From an uncultured Ectothiorhodospiraceae bacterium (lineage in GTDB: Bacteria; Pseudomonadota; Gammaproteobacteria; XJ16; Halofilaceae): DNA of 56,445 nucleotides. The notes under the pieces are model-generated. The model was given only the letters and a program-made list of their open reading frames with translations. It did not search any database and was not told where the DNA came from. Location of the stretch: assembly GCA_913055615.1 (NCBI GenBank), contig CAJXKK010000018.1:1-56445 (forward strand). The letters are read 5' to 3'. This document shows positions 46,730 to 55,019 of this stretch, piece after piece. The stretch's first letter is position 1. The number at the start of each line of letters is the position of its first letter. Made by a program: the position numbers and the translations under genes.

Positions 46730-48934
46730 TCAGCGGGTCTCGCGGCGGACGCGCATGACGGCGGGGAGTTGGCGCAGGGTGCGGATGATGCGGGCGAGGT
46801 GAACGCGGTTGTTTACGGACAACACCAGGCGGAGCACGGAGGTCATGCGGTCGCGGTCCTCGAACTCCAGGTGTTCGATATTGGCGCCCTGGTCGGAGAT
46901 CAGGGTCGCGACACGCGCAAGCACGCCGCGGCGGTCCATGACCTCGACCATGATGCACGCGGAGAACTCGCCCTCGACATCCGGCGCCCACTCCACCGGC
47001 AGCCACTTGTCCGGCCGGCGACGATAGTCGGCGACATTGGAACAGTCCGCGCGATGGATGACGACGCCCTTGCCGGCGGAGAGGAAGCCCTGGATGTTAT
47101 CGCCGGGGATCGGCCGACAGCAGCGGGCGAACGAGACGACCATGCTGTCGCCGCCCTCGAGCAGGACCGGCTCTACACCGGGCTTTTCACGGTTGCGCTG
47201 GTTATCCGCCGCACGATCCTCCGGCACCAGGCGCTTGACCACCTGGCTCGGCAGGCGATTGCCCAGGCCGACCTCGATCCACAGTTGCTCGGCATCACGA
47301 TAGCCGAACTCGGTGAGGGTGCGCTGCATGCGCTCCGGCTCGATCGCGTCGATCGTCATGCCGTAGCGGTCCAGGTGGCGGCGCACCAGCCGCCGCCCGA
47401 ACTCTGTCGCCTCCTCGGTGGCCTGGTGCTTGAGATAGTGGCGGATGGCGCTGCGCGCCTTGGCGGTGACGACGAAGTTCAGCCATAGCGGGCTCGGGGT
47501 GGAGCCCGGCGCGGTGACGACCTCGACCGTCTGACCCGAGGTGAGCGGCGTAGACAGCGGCGACAGCCGCCGGTCGATCTTCGCCGCCACGCAGGTATTG
47601 CCGATCTGCGAATGCACCGCGTAGGCGAAATCGATGACGGTGGACTGGGCCGGCAGCTTGTAGATATCTCCCCGGGGCGAGAACACGTACATCTCGTCGG
47701 GGAACAGGTCCATCTTGACGTGCTCGAGGAACTCCACGGAGCTGCCCGTCGACTGCTGCATATCGAGCAGGCTGCGCAGCCACTCGCGCGCCGGCCCGTG
47801 CGTCTTGAGCGGGTGCTCGGCATCGTCCCCGCGCGACTTGTAGAGCCAGTGCGCGGCGATGCCGGATTCGGCGAAGCGATCCATGTCGGCGGTGCGGATC
47901 TGGACCTCGATGGCGATGCTGTGCGGACCGAACAGGGCCGTGTGCAGGGACTGGTAGCCGTTGCCTTTCGGGATCGCGATGTAATCCTTGAAGCGCCCGG
48001 GCACGGGTTTGTAGAGATTGTGCAGCAGGCCGAGCGTGCGATAGCAGGTATCGACGCTGTCGACGATCACGCGGATCGCGAACTTGTCGAACACCTCATG
48101 AAACGAGAGGTGCTTCTCGCGCATCTTCCGATACATGCTGTAGAGGGGCTTCTCGCGCCCGATTACGCGGGCGTCGAGTCCCTCCTGGTGCAGGCGCTCG
48201 ACCATCACGATCTCGATCTTCTGCATCAGCTCCTTGCGGTTGCCGCGCGCGCGGCGGACCGCCTCGGCCAGGATGCGGTAGCGCATCGGATACAGCGCCG
48301 CGAAGGCCAGGTCCTCGAGTTCGTGCTTGAGCGTATTGATGCCGAGCCGGTTCGCGATCGGCGCGTAGATATCGAGCGTCTCGCGCGCGATGCGGTGGCG
48401 CTTGTGCACCGGCATCACGTCGAGGGTGCGCATGTTGTGCAGGCGATCGGCGAGCTTGATCAGCACGACGCGGATGTCGTCGACCATCGCCAGCATCATC
48501 TTCTGGAAATTCGCCGCCTGCTGCTCGGCGCGCGAGTTGAAACTGAGGTGCGTGAGTTTGCTCAGGCCGTCGACCAGGCGGGCGACGGTCTCGCCGAAAT
48601 CGGCCTCAATCCGTTCCCGCGGGACGCTCGTATCCTCCAGGACATCATGCAGCAGCGCGGCGATGATGCTGTCGGCATCGAGCGAGAGCTCGGAGACGGT
48701 GCGGGCGACCGACAGGGGATGGGTGATATAGGCCTCGCCCGTCAGCCGCTGCTGGCCCTCGTGGGCCCGGGCGCCGAAGGCGTAGGCACGGCGGATGCGT
48801 TCGAGCGCGTCGGCGTCGAGGCGGGGCTCGAGTTCGGCGCAGAGGTCATCGATCGTGTAGCGGCCTTCCGCGACCGGCGCCATGCGGCGGCCGGTCGCTT
48901 CCTCTTCGGCTACGCGGCGGGCAGACGGCGACAT
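46730..48934 (-). CDS. spoT: Bifunctional (p)ppGpp synthetase/hydrolase SpoT
   Basis: This 734-residue stringent-response enzyme has an N-terminal hydrolase with THPLSVARTV (His72) and LLHDVLEDT (His96/Asp97), so hydrolysis should be active. The synthetase has REKPLYSMYRKM, FAIRVIVDSVDTCYR and GNGYQSLHTA. The EVQIRT motif is the SpoT type (acidic), unlike RelA. TGS (about 385-450) and a C-terminal ACT domain follow. Two possible starts exist (codons 1 and 18). It lies 44 bases after rpoZ. Confidence 0.96.
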   Translation of the reverse strand: MSPSARRVAEEEATGRRMAPVAEGRYTIDDLCAELEPRLDADALERIRRAYAFGARAHEGQQRLTGEAYITHPLSVARTVSELSLDADSIIAALLHDVLEDTSVPRERIEADFGETVARLVDGLSKLTHLSFNSRAEQQAANFQKMMLAMVDDIRVVLIKLADRLHNMRTLDVMPVHKRHRIARETLDIYAPIANRLGINTLKHELEDLAFAALYPMRYRILAEAVRRARGNRKELMQKIEIVMVERLHQEGLDARVIGREKPLYSMYRKMREKHLSFHEVFDKFAIRVIVDSVDTCYRTLGLLHNLYKPVPGRFKDYIAIPKGNGYQSLHTALFGPHSIAIEVQIRTADMDRFAESGIAAHWLYKSRGDDAEHPLKTHGPAREWLRSLLDMQQSTGSSVEFLEHVKMDLFPDEMYVFSPRGDIYKLPAQSTVIDFAYAVHSQIGNTCVAAKIDRRLSPLSTPLTSGQTVEVVTAPGSTPSPLWLNFVVTAKARSAIRHYLKHQATEEATEFGRRLVRRHLDRYGMTIDAIEPERMQRTLTEFGYRDAEQLWIEVGLGNRLPSQVVKRLVPEDRAADNQRNREKPGVEPVLLEGGDSMVVSFARCCRPIPGDNIQGFLSAGKGVVIHRADCSNVADYRRRPDKWLPVEWAPDVEGEFSACIMVEVMDRRGVLARVATLISDQGANIEHLEFEDRDRMTSVLRLVLSVNNRVHLARIIRTLRQLPAVMRVRRETR

Positions 48935-48978
48935 GGCCTCGGCCTCCGACCCGCGCGCCCCGGAAGGCGGGACGGCGC

Positions 48979-49356
48979 TCAGGTCTCTTCGGCGGATCCC
49001 TCGTCCGGGGCCTTGGCCTCGTCCGACGGCTGCTCCGCCTCCTCGGTGGATGCGGTCGCGGCCCCGATGTCCGCCGCCTCATCCGTGGCCGCGGCGTCGG
49101 CGGCAACGGCCTCGGTCGATTCCTCTTCGGTGGCGGCCTCCGGCAGCGAATCGGCTTCCGGCTCGTCGAGCACGTCACGGCCGACCAGGCCTTCCGCGAT
49201 TTCCCGCAGGGCGATCACCGTCGGCTTGTCGTTCTCGCGCGGGACGCGCGGCTCGGCCCCGAGCGAAACCTGCCGGGCCCGCCGGGAGGCGGTCAGCACG
49301 AGCTCGAAACGATTATCAACGTTTTCCAGACAATCCTGAACGGTAATGCGGGCCAT
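48979..49356 (-). CDS. rpoZ: RNA polymerase omega subunit
   Basis: This 125-residue omega subunit helps assemble RNA polymerase and takes part in ppGpp binding. [20 protein letters not shown] is the standard N-terminus and [14 protein letters not shown] the conserved core. It is longer than E. coli omega (91 residues) because of an acidic, Ala/Glu-rich tail after residue 60 that looks disordered. GAGGAGGGG precedes the ATG. gmk-rpoZ-spoT is the usual order. Confidence 0.96.
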   Translation of the reverse strand: MARITVQDCLENVDNRFELVLTASRRARQVSLGAEPRVPRENDKPTVIALREIAEGLVGRDVLDEPEADSLPEAATEEESTEAVAADAAATDEAADIGAATASTEEAEQPSDEAKAPDEGSAEET

Positions 49357-49430
49357 GCGCCCCTCCTCGTCACATCGGGCCGTACGGAGGAACCGCACGG
49401 AAATTACAGCACTTGCTTGACCCTCCTATT

Positions 49431-50063
49431 TTACCGGATACCGTCCGCAGGCGCCAGCAGTTCGGCGATCAGATCCGCGCAGCGCACGGCCTGGCGGGGC
49501 CGGCGCACGCGCCCGGCGCGGATGATCGCCCGCAGATCCGCCAGCGCCTGGTCGAAGTCGTCGTTGACGATCAGGTAATCGGCCTCGGTGTAGTGCGTCA
49601 TCTCATCGATCGCCGCCTCCATGCGGCGCTCGATCACCTCATCCGCATCCTGACCGCGCCCGCGCAGGCGCTCGACCAGGGCCTCGCGCGAGGGCGGCAG
49701 CACGAAGATCGATACCGCGCCGGCGACGCGTTCGCGCACCTGACGCGCGCCCTGCCAGTCGATCTCGAGCAGCACGTCGCGGCCGCCCGCCAGGGTCTCC
49801 TCGACCACCCGCGCCGAGGTGCCATAACGGTTATCGAACACCCGCGCGTGCTCGAGGAAATCACCGTTGGCGATCATGCGCTGGAAGGCCGGATCGTCGA
49901 CGAAGAAATAGTCGACGCCATCGGTCTCGCCCGCCCGCCGCGGACGGGTCGTATGCGAAATCGACAGCGTCAACTGGTCGTCGCTGTCGAGCAACGCACG
50001 GACAAGACTCGTTTTACCGGCGCCCGAGGGCGCGGAGAGGGTATACAGGCAGCCGCCGGTCAC
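49431..50063 (-). CDS. gmk: Guanylate kinase
   Basis: This 210-residue enzyme phosphorylates GMP to GDP. The P-loop [30 protein letters not shown] (GMP binding) and [15 protein letters not shown] are intact. The start is a GTG ([14 protein letters not shown]) preceded by a GGAG sequence; longer in-frame starts have no similarity. It heads the gmk-rpoZ-spoT set, divided from the tRNA-Pro gene by 237 bases in which no other gene is seen. Confidence 0.95.
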   Translation of the reverse strand: MTGGCLYTLSAPSGAGKTSLVRALLDSDDQLTLSISHTTRPRRAGETDGVDYFFVDDPAFQRMIANGDFLEHARVFDNRYGTSARVVEETLAGGRDVLLEIDWQGARQVRERVAGAVSIFVLPPSREALVERLRGRGQDADEVIERRMEAAIDEMTHYTEADYLIVNDDFDQALADLRAIIRAGRVRRPRQAVRCADLIAELLAPADGIR

Positions 50064-50300
50064 ACGGTCTCCATGAGCGGTTGTACGGGATCGCGGCAGG
50101 ATAGCAAAGGCGGCCGGCGGACGCCCCTCCGGCGAGGGCTTGCGCACAGGCATGGGCCAACGGGATCGAGCGCGCCATCGAAACCCGGTCATGGATGCCC
50201 CGGGTACGCTGTGCTAGCGTCGACCCGCGCTGAGCGCAAACGACGACAAGCCGGACGGGTAAGGATGCTGCTGGAGTTCGATTGCGCGGGAAAGGAAAGT

Positions 50301-50377
50301 TGGTCGGGGTGGCAGGATTTGAACCTGCGGCCCCTGCCTCCCGAAGGCAGTGCTCTACCAAGCTGAGCTACACCCCG
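50301..50377 (-). tRNA. proK: tRNA-Pro(CGG)
   Basis: The minus strand folds as a 77-nt tRNA. The acceptor stem CGGGGTG pairs with CACCCCG, followed by A and an encoded CCA. The D loop contains AGCTTGGTAGAGC and the anticodon arm is CTGCC-TTCGGGA-GGCAG. The T arm GCAGG-TTCAAAT-CCTGC is normal. The anticodon is CGG, so it reads CCG proline codons, which are frequent in this GC-rich genome. Confidence 0.97.
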
Positions 50378-50412
50378 ACACCGGACACGACTGGCGCCGC
50401 GCCGAGCCGCGG

Positions 50413-50439
50413 AGTCTAACGCAAAGCGGAAACTGTCAC
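50413..50439 (-). promoter_or_regulatory. Possible promoter of tRNA-Pro
   Basis: On the minus strand GTGACA and TAGACT are 15 bp apart, followed by a GC-rich stretch as in stringently controlled stable-RNA promoters. The -10 ends 36 bases before the mature tRNA. The spacing is short, so this is a tentative call. Confidence 0.35.
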
Positions 50440-50480
50440 AAACCCGCCGCCACTGCGCGGACGGGTAATGGAGGGGAACA

Positions 50481-51788
50481 ATGACAGCAAGACTGATCCA
50501 CCGATCCGCCCTCGCCGCCGCCGTACTGGTGGCCATCCCCGGCACCGCCACCGCGGCGTCGTTCTACATCATCGAGTCGAGCGTATCCCGCCTCGGCAAT
50601 GCCTTCGCGGGCACCGCCTCGGCGGCCGAGGACGCCAGCACCGTGTTCTTCAACGGCGCCGGCATGACTCGGCTGGACGAGCCTGGCCTGCAGCTTGGCG
50701 GGCATTACATCCGGCCAGAAGCGGATTTTGAGAACGAAGGTTCAACGAACAACACCACCGGCACGCAGCTATCGGGCAGCGATGGCAATACCGACGATTC
50801 CGCTCTGGTGCCGAACTTCTACTACGCTACCCCTCTGAACGACACCGTCTCAGTCGGAATCGGCTTCAACGCCCCCTTCGGTCTGACCAGTAAGTACGAC
50901 GACGACTGGGTTGGTCGCTATCACGCGACCGACAGTGAGCTCGAGACCATCAACATCAATCCGAGTGTCGCCTTTCAGGCCACCGATAATCTTTCGCTCG
51001 GCTTCGGCGTCAACTATCAGTCGATCGATGCAACTCTCGAAAATAAAGTTGACGCCTCGCAGCAGGGAATTCAGGCCTTCGATGGAGACTCCAGGATAAC
51101 GGGCGATGACCGAAGTGTCGGATTCGATCTGAGCATGCTGTACGAGTTCGATTCCGACACGCGTGTCGGCCTCTCCTGGCGACAGGGCGTCGACTACACG
51201 CTGGAAGGCCAGGCCAATTTTGATCGCTCACGGGCGTGCGACGCGGATGCCGCGTGCAGCGCCGGATTTGACGCCCTTGAGAATGCCCGGGAAGGTGACG
51301 TCCGAGCCGAGATCGAACTCCCGGATATCATCACCTTGAGCGGAACGCACGGCATCGGCGATGACTGGCGCGTCGACGCCGACATCGCGTGGTACGAGTG
51401 GGACTCTATCCAGCAACTGCGAATCGAGCGCACGACAGGCGTGGAGGTATCGACACTCGAACTTGAATACGAGAACACGTTCCGTTACTCGCTCGGCGGC
51501 ACCTACACCGGGCTGGACTCGACCACGCTGCGTGCCGGCGTAGCCTATGACGAGACCCCGATATCAAGCCCCGAGACCAATACGCCTCGCATCCCGGACG
51601 GTGACCGCACCTGGCTCACGGTCGGTGCCACCTTCGAGATGTCCGCGACATCCTCGATCGACGTCGGCTACGCCCACCTGTTCGTGGACGAGGTCGAAGT
51701 CAACAACGAAGAACAGGGCAATACCCTGCGCGGCGAATTCGACCCCGCCGTCGACATCCTCTCCGTCGCCGCCAACTGGCGCTTCTGA
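50481..51788 (+). CDS. FadL family outer-membrane transport protein
   Basis: This 435-residue outer-membrane beta-barrel is of the FadL/OmpP1/TodX type, which takes up long-chain fatty acids or aromatic hydrocarbons. The signal peptide ends near residue 26 (GTATA-ASF). The mature N-terminus IIESSVSRLGNAFAGTASAA followed by DASTVFFNGAGM is the family hallmark and forms the hatch. SVGIGFNAPFGL and an aromatic C-terminal Phe (NWRF) are present. The substrate cannot be named. A 10-bp GC hairpin follows the stop. Confidence 0.92.
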   Translation: MTARLIHRSALAAAVLVAIPGTATAASFYIIESSVSRLGNAFAGTASAAEDASTVFFNGAGMTRLDEPGLQLGGHYIRPEADFENEGSTNNTTGTQLSGSDGNTDDSALVPNFYYATPLNDTVSVGIGFNAPFGLTSKYDDDWVGRYHATDSELETININPSVAFQATDNLSLGFGVNYQSIDATLENKVDASQQGIQAFDGDSRITGDDRSVGFDLSMLYEFDSDTRVGLSWRQGVDYTLEGQANFDRSRACDADAACSAGFDALENAREGDVRAEIELPDIITLSGTHGIGDDWRVDADIAWYEWDSIQQLRIERTTGVEVSTLELEYENTFRYSLGGTYTGLDSTTLRAGVAYDETPISSPETNTPRIPDGDRTWLTVGATFEMSATSSIDVGYAHLFVDEVEVNNEEQGNTLRGEFDPAVDILSVAANWRF

Positions 51789-51798
51789 GCCGATCCGC

Positions 51799-51823
51799 CC
51801 CGGGGCCGTGCTTCGGCCCCGGG
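51799..51823 (+). terminator. Terminator-like hairpin downstream of the FadL-family gene
   Basis: CCCGGGGCCG and CGGCCCCGGG form a perfect 10-bp stem with a five-base loop, starting ten bases after the stop. No run of T follows, so it may need Rho or only mark the 3' end. Confidence 0.55.
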
Positions 51824-52028
51824 CATTCCCATGCGGTGACCGTGGACCCGCAACGCACAGCCGACCCACATCCTCTTGACTGAGCCAATACGCGAGCCAA
51901 GCTGCAGGCCTTTGCGAGCGTCCGCGGCACGGCGCGATGAGACCCACTTCACACCGTCTTCACGCTGGCGCTTGACGGGACCCGGTCACACTCCAAGAAT
52001 CGCGTGATCGTCCGAAGGAGAGCCCATC

Positions 52029-52427
52029 ATGACCTATCGTTCCGCCCGCCAGCGCTTTGGCGCCCTCTGCTGTACCCTGATGCTCCTGTTCGTCGCGACC
52101 GCACCGGCCCACGCCGCGATGGTCGGGACCGACGAAGTCCTCGGGACCGTGGAGGCCGGTAACCAGCGCGCCGAGCTGATCGCACTGATGGAACGCGATG
52201 ACGTCCGTGAGCAGCTGGTCGAATACGGTGTCGATCCGGCCGCGGCCGAGACGCGGATCCAGAACATGACCGAGGCCGAGATCGCGCAGCTGCATGGCCG
52301 GATCGACGAGCTGCCGGCCGGCAGCTCCTCGGTCGTTGGCGCGGCCCTGGTCGTGTTCATCGTATTCGTGGTTACGGACGTGATCGGCGCCACCGACATA
52401 TTCCCGTTCATCCATCCGGTGAAGTAG
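52029..52427 (+). CDS. PA2779-like small membrane-associated protein
   Basis: This 132-residue protein has a signal-like N-terminus (residues 10-30) and a helical acidic middle (VEAGNQRAELIALMERDDVR, NMTEAEIAQLHGRIDELPAG). A hydrophobic segment lies near residues 100-122, with a short IHPVK tail. The pattern is that of the PA2779 family, which occurs next to a PA2778-type peptidase, as here 18 bases downstream. GAAGGAGAG precedes the ATG. Function unknown; a substrate or membrane partner of the peptidase is plausible. Confidence 0.8.
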   Translation: MTYRSARQRFGALCCTLMLLFVATAPAHAAMVGTDEVLGTVEAGNQRAELIALMERDDVREQLVEYGVDPAAAETRIQNMTEAEIAQLHGRIDELPAGSSSVVGAALVVFIVFVVTDVIGATDIFPFIHPVK

Positions 52428-52445
52428 CGGCCGGGACGGACGCGC

Positions 52446-53444
52446 GTGCAGACCGGCGCCGGCCGCGTGCGCCGCGCGGCCCCGGTCGCCCTGATCGGCG
52501 CGGCGCTGCTGGCCGGCTGTGCCGCGCCGCAGACGGCCCGCCTCGATCGGGATCCACCCGCTGACCTGCCGCCACGCGCCGAACTCGAGGCCGTCCCGTT
52601 CCATCCCCAAAAACGCTGGCAATGCGGCCCGGCGGCGCTGGCGACGGTACTCCCGCCCACGGCACGAGCCAGCGCACCGGCGGATCTGGTCGAGGAGGTC
52701 TATGTCCCCGAACGCAAGGGGACGCTGCGCAGCGAGATGCGCGCGGCGACCCGCGCCCGCGGACTGGTCCCGTACCCGCTGGCGCCCGAGCTGACCGACC
52801 TGCTGCGCGAGATCGCATCCGGGCGCCCGGTGCTGGTCATGCAGAACCTCGGGCTCGACTGGTTCCCGCGCTGGCACTACGCAGTGGCGGTCGGCTATGA
52901 CCTGGGCGATGAGGAATTGATCCTGCGATCCGGGACCACGCGGCGGCGTGTGACGGCCTTCACCGCCTTTGAACGCACATGGGCGCGTGCCGACCAATGG
53001 GCACAGGTGGTGGTGCCGCCGGATGAACCGCCGGCCACGGCGACGCCGCTGGCATGGCTGCAGGCGGTGCGCGAACTCGAAAGCACCGGCAAGATGCAAG
53101 CGGCGCGCTCCGGCTATAGCGCCGCGACCCGCCGCTGGCCAGAGGACACCGGGGCCTGGATGGCCCGGGGCAACGCCGCGTTCGCAGCGGATGATCCGAA
53201 GGCCGCACGCGAGGCTTTCCTCGAAGCGATCAGCCTGGCCCCATCGGAAACACCGGGCTGGAACAATCTCGCCTATGCACTGATGGCCACCGGGGACCAG
53301 GGCGCCGCCATCGAAGCCGCGGAATGCGCCACGCGCCTCGCCCCAGATGCTTCCGGCCCACGCGACACCCTTGAGGAGATACGCGGCGAAGCGGGCAACA
53401 TCCCGTCCGCTGAGACCGACCTCCCGCAGTGCCCCGCCGAATAA
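52446..53444 (+). CDS. PA2778-like C39-type cysteine peptidase with TPR domain, lipoprotein
   Basis: This 332-residue protein has a lipobox (LLAGC, Cys25), so it should be a membrane-anchored lipoprotein. A papain-like C39-type domain follows, with Cys60 in RWQCGPAALATVL and a His in WFPRWHYAVAVGYD. The C-terminal half (about 195-320) is made of TPR-type helices (ARSGYSAATRRWPEDTGAWM, DDPKAAREAFLEAISLAP). PA2778-family proteins pair with PA2779, as here. The substrate is not known. The start is a GTG. Confidence 0.84.
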   Translation: MQTGAGRVRRAAPVALIGAALLAGCAAPQTARLDRDPPADLPPRAELEAVPFHPQKRWQCGPAALATVLPPTARASAPADLVEEVYVPERKGTLRSEMRAATRARGLVPYPLAPELTDLLREIASGRPVLVMQNLGLDWFPRWHYAVAVGYDLGDEELILRSGTTRRRVTAFTAFERTWARADQWAQVVVPPDEPPATATPLAWLQAVRELESTGKMQAARSGYSAATRRWPEDTGAWMARGNAAFAADDPKAAREAFLEAISLAPSETPGWNNLAYALMATGDQGAAIEAAECATRLAPDASGPRDTLEEIRGEAGNIPSAETDLPQCPAE

Positions 53445-53490
53445 TGCGGCGGCCGCCTCGGCGGCGGACACCGCGCCCCGTCGGGTTTCC

Positions 53491-53553
53491 TTCGCCCTTC
53501 GCCCTTCGCCCTTCGCCCTTCGCCCTTCGCCCTTCGCCCTTCGCCCTTCGCCC
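53491..53553 (-). repeat. Heptamer array (GGGCGAA)9 abutting the hemH stop codon
   Basis: There are nine perfect tandem copies of TTCGCCC on the plus strand, 63 bp. On the hemH sense strand it reads (GGGCGAA)9, beginning at the base after the TAA stop. The G3-N4 spacing fits a G-quadruplex motif. It is the longer of two such arrays; the other follows uppP. Perfect copies suggest recent expansion and likely length variation. Confidence 0.95.
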
Positions 53554-54675
53554 TTACCTCTCCGCCCCAAGCGCCAACGCCCGCTCGCGACTCGCCTCGA
53601 ACGCCTCATCCGCGACCGGACCAACCGCCGCATCGGTCTCGGGCCAGCCGCGGCTGTGCCGCAGGACGATGTCCGTCAGCGCCTCGATATGGTCATCGCG
53701 GTCGTTGAGCGCGGGGATATAATGGAGTTCGCCGCCGCCGGCCTCCTCGAAGATCTCGCGGTTCTCGCCGCCGATCTCCTCGATCGTCTCCAGGCAATCG
53801 GCGGGGAAGCCGGCGCACATCACGTCCAGGCGCTTCAGTCCGTCCTTGCCGAGGGCCTCGACCGTCTCGTCGGTGTACGGCTGCAGCCAGGGCTCCCGGC
53901 CAAAGCGCGACTGGAACGTGATGCGGTATTCGCCATCGCCCAGCCCGAGGCGCTCGGCCACCAGCCGCCCGGTCTTGCGGCACAGGCAATGGTAGGGATC
54001 GCCGTTGAGCAGATAGCGCTTCGGCACGCCATGGAAGGACATCAACAGCAGGTCACCGCTGCCATGCTCGGCGCGATAGTCGCGCACCGATTGCGCAAGC
54101 GCGTCGATATAGCCCGAGTCATCGGCATAATGCTGGATCCAGCGGAACTCGGGGATCCAGCGCCAGCGATTCAGTTCCTTTGTCGTCGCCTCGAACACGG
54201 AGGCGCTGGTCGAACCGGAGTACTGCGGATACATCGGCAGCAGCACGATGCGACGTGCACCGGCCGCGCGCAGTTCCGCCAGCGCATCGGGTATGGATGG
54301 CCTGCCATAACTCATCCCGAGCGCGACCTTGACCGGACCGGGCGCGCGCGCGGACAGTTTCGTCTGCAGCGCGGCGGCCTGCTGGCGACTGATCGACATC
54401 AGCGGCGATCCGTCGTCTGTCCAGATACCGGCATAGCCTTTCGCTACACGCCGCGGGCGGAAACGCAGGACGATACCGTGCAGGATCAGGCGCCACTTCC
54501 AGCGCGGCAGCTCGATCACCCGCGGATCGGCGAGGAACTGGCCGAGGTAGCGGCGCAGCGCCTTCGGTGTCGGCGCCTCGGGAGTGCCGAGGTTGACCAT
54601 CAGCACGCCCGTGCATTCGGCGGAACCGTGCGCGTAGTCGGGCTCACTGACGTAACGGGAATAATCTTCAGCCAC
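53554..54675 (-). CDS. hemH: Ferrochelatase
   Basis: This 373-residue enzyme inserts Fe2+ into protoporphyrin IX as the last step of haem synthesis. GVLMVNLGTPEAPTPKALRR, the FHGVPKRY motif with the metal-binding His, and MCAGFPADCLETIEEIGGEN with the catalytic Glu are present. CRKTGRLVAERLGL and TFQSRFGREPWLQPYTD complete the pattern. The C-terminus is slightly longer than in E. coli. The stop codon is followed directly by a G-rich heptamer array. Confidence 0.96.
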   Translation of the reverse strand: MAEDYSRYVSEPDYAHGSAECTGVLMVNLGTPEAPTPKALRRYLGQFLADPRVIELPRWKWRLILHGIVLRFRPRRVAKGYAGIWTDDGSPLMSISRQQAAALQTKLSARAPGPVKVALGMSYGRPSIPDALAELRAAGARRIVLLPMYPQYSGSTSASVFEATTKELNRWRWIPEFRWIQHYADDSGYIDALAQSVRDYRAEHGSGDLLLMSFHGVPKRYLLNGDPYHCLCRKTGRLVAERLGLGDGEYRITFQSRFGREPWLQPYTDETVEALGKDGLKRLDVMCAGFPADCLETIEEIGGENREIFEEAGGGELHYIPALNDRDDHIEALTDIVLRHSRGWPETDAAVGPVADEAFEASRERALALGAER

Positions 54676-55019
54676 GGCGGTCTGCTCCGGAGCGGCGCTC
54701 CATGTCGGTATTCAGGGTCGGCGCCGTCGGTGGGGCGCATGCGCGCCGCCACCGACGGCGCCGGTATGTTCGTATGGCGGCGGGATGACGATGCAGCGGC
54801 ATAACGACGACGCCATACGGGCCGCACGAACCCCGGTCGTCAGTGGAAATGCGGTCCGCGGCATTGTAGGCTGGGGGTTTCCGGGCCGCAACGAAGCACA
54901 ACAAACGATGGCCGGAAACGCATGCATCCCGCCCGCCTCGTCCTCGCCCGGTAACACGCCGCTGCGGAGGTGCGTCTGCGTGCCGGCCGGTGTCCGTTGA
55001 CCCATCCATGGAGCCATAC
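54676..55019. other. hemH-pntAA divergent region with a long hairpin
   Basis: No gene is seen in these 344 bases. A perfect 14-bp inverted repeat (GGCGCCGTCGGTGG at 54720-54733 with its complement at 54749-54762) extends inwards as GGCGC/GCGCC, giving about 19 paired positions with one bulged base. Further on, GGAG lies eight bases before the pntAA ATG. Promoters of both genes must lie here, but no hexamer pair stands out. Confidence 0.6.

Noticed and set aside
53347-54804. A 485-residue plus-strand frame containing repeated FALRPSP
   Set aside because: The repeat is the translation of the heptamer array, and the rest is antisense to hemH.
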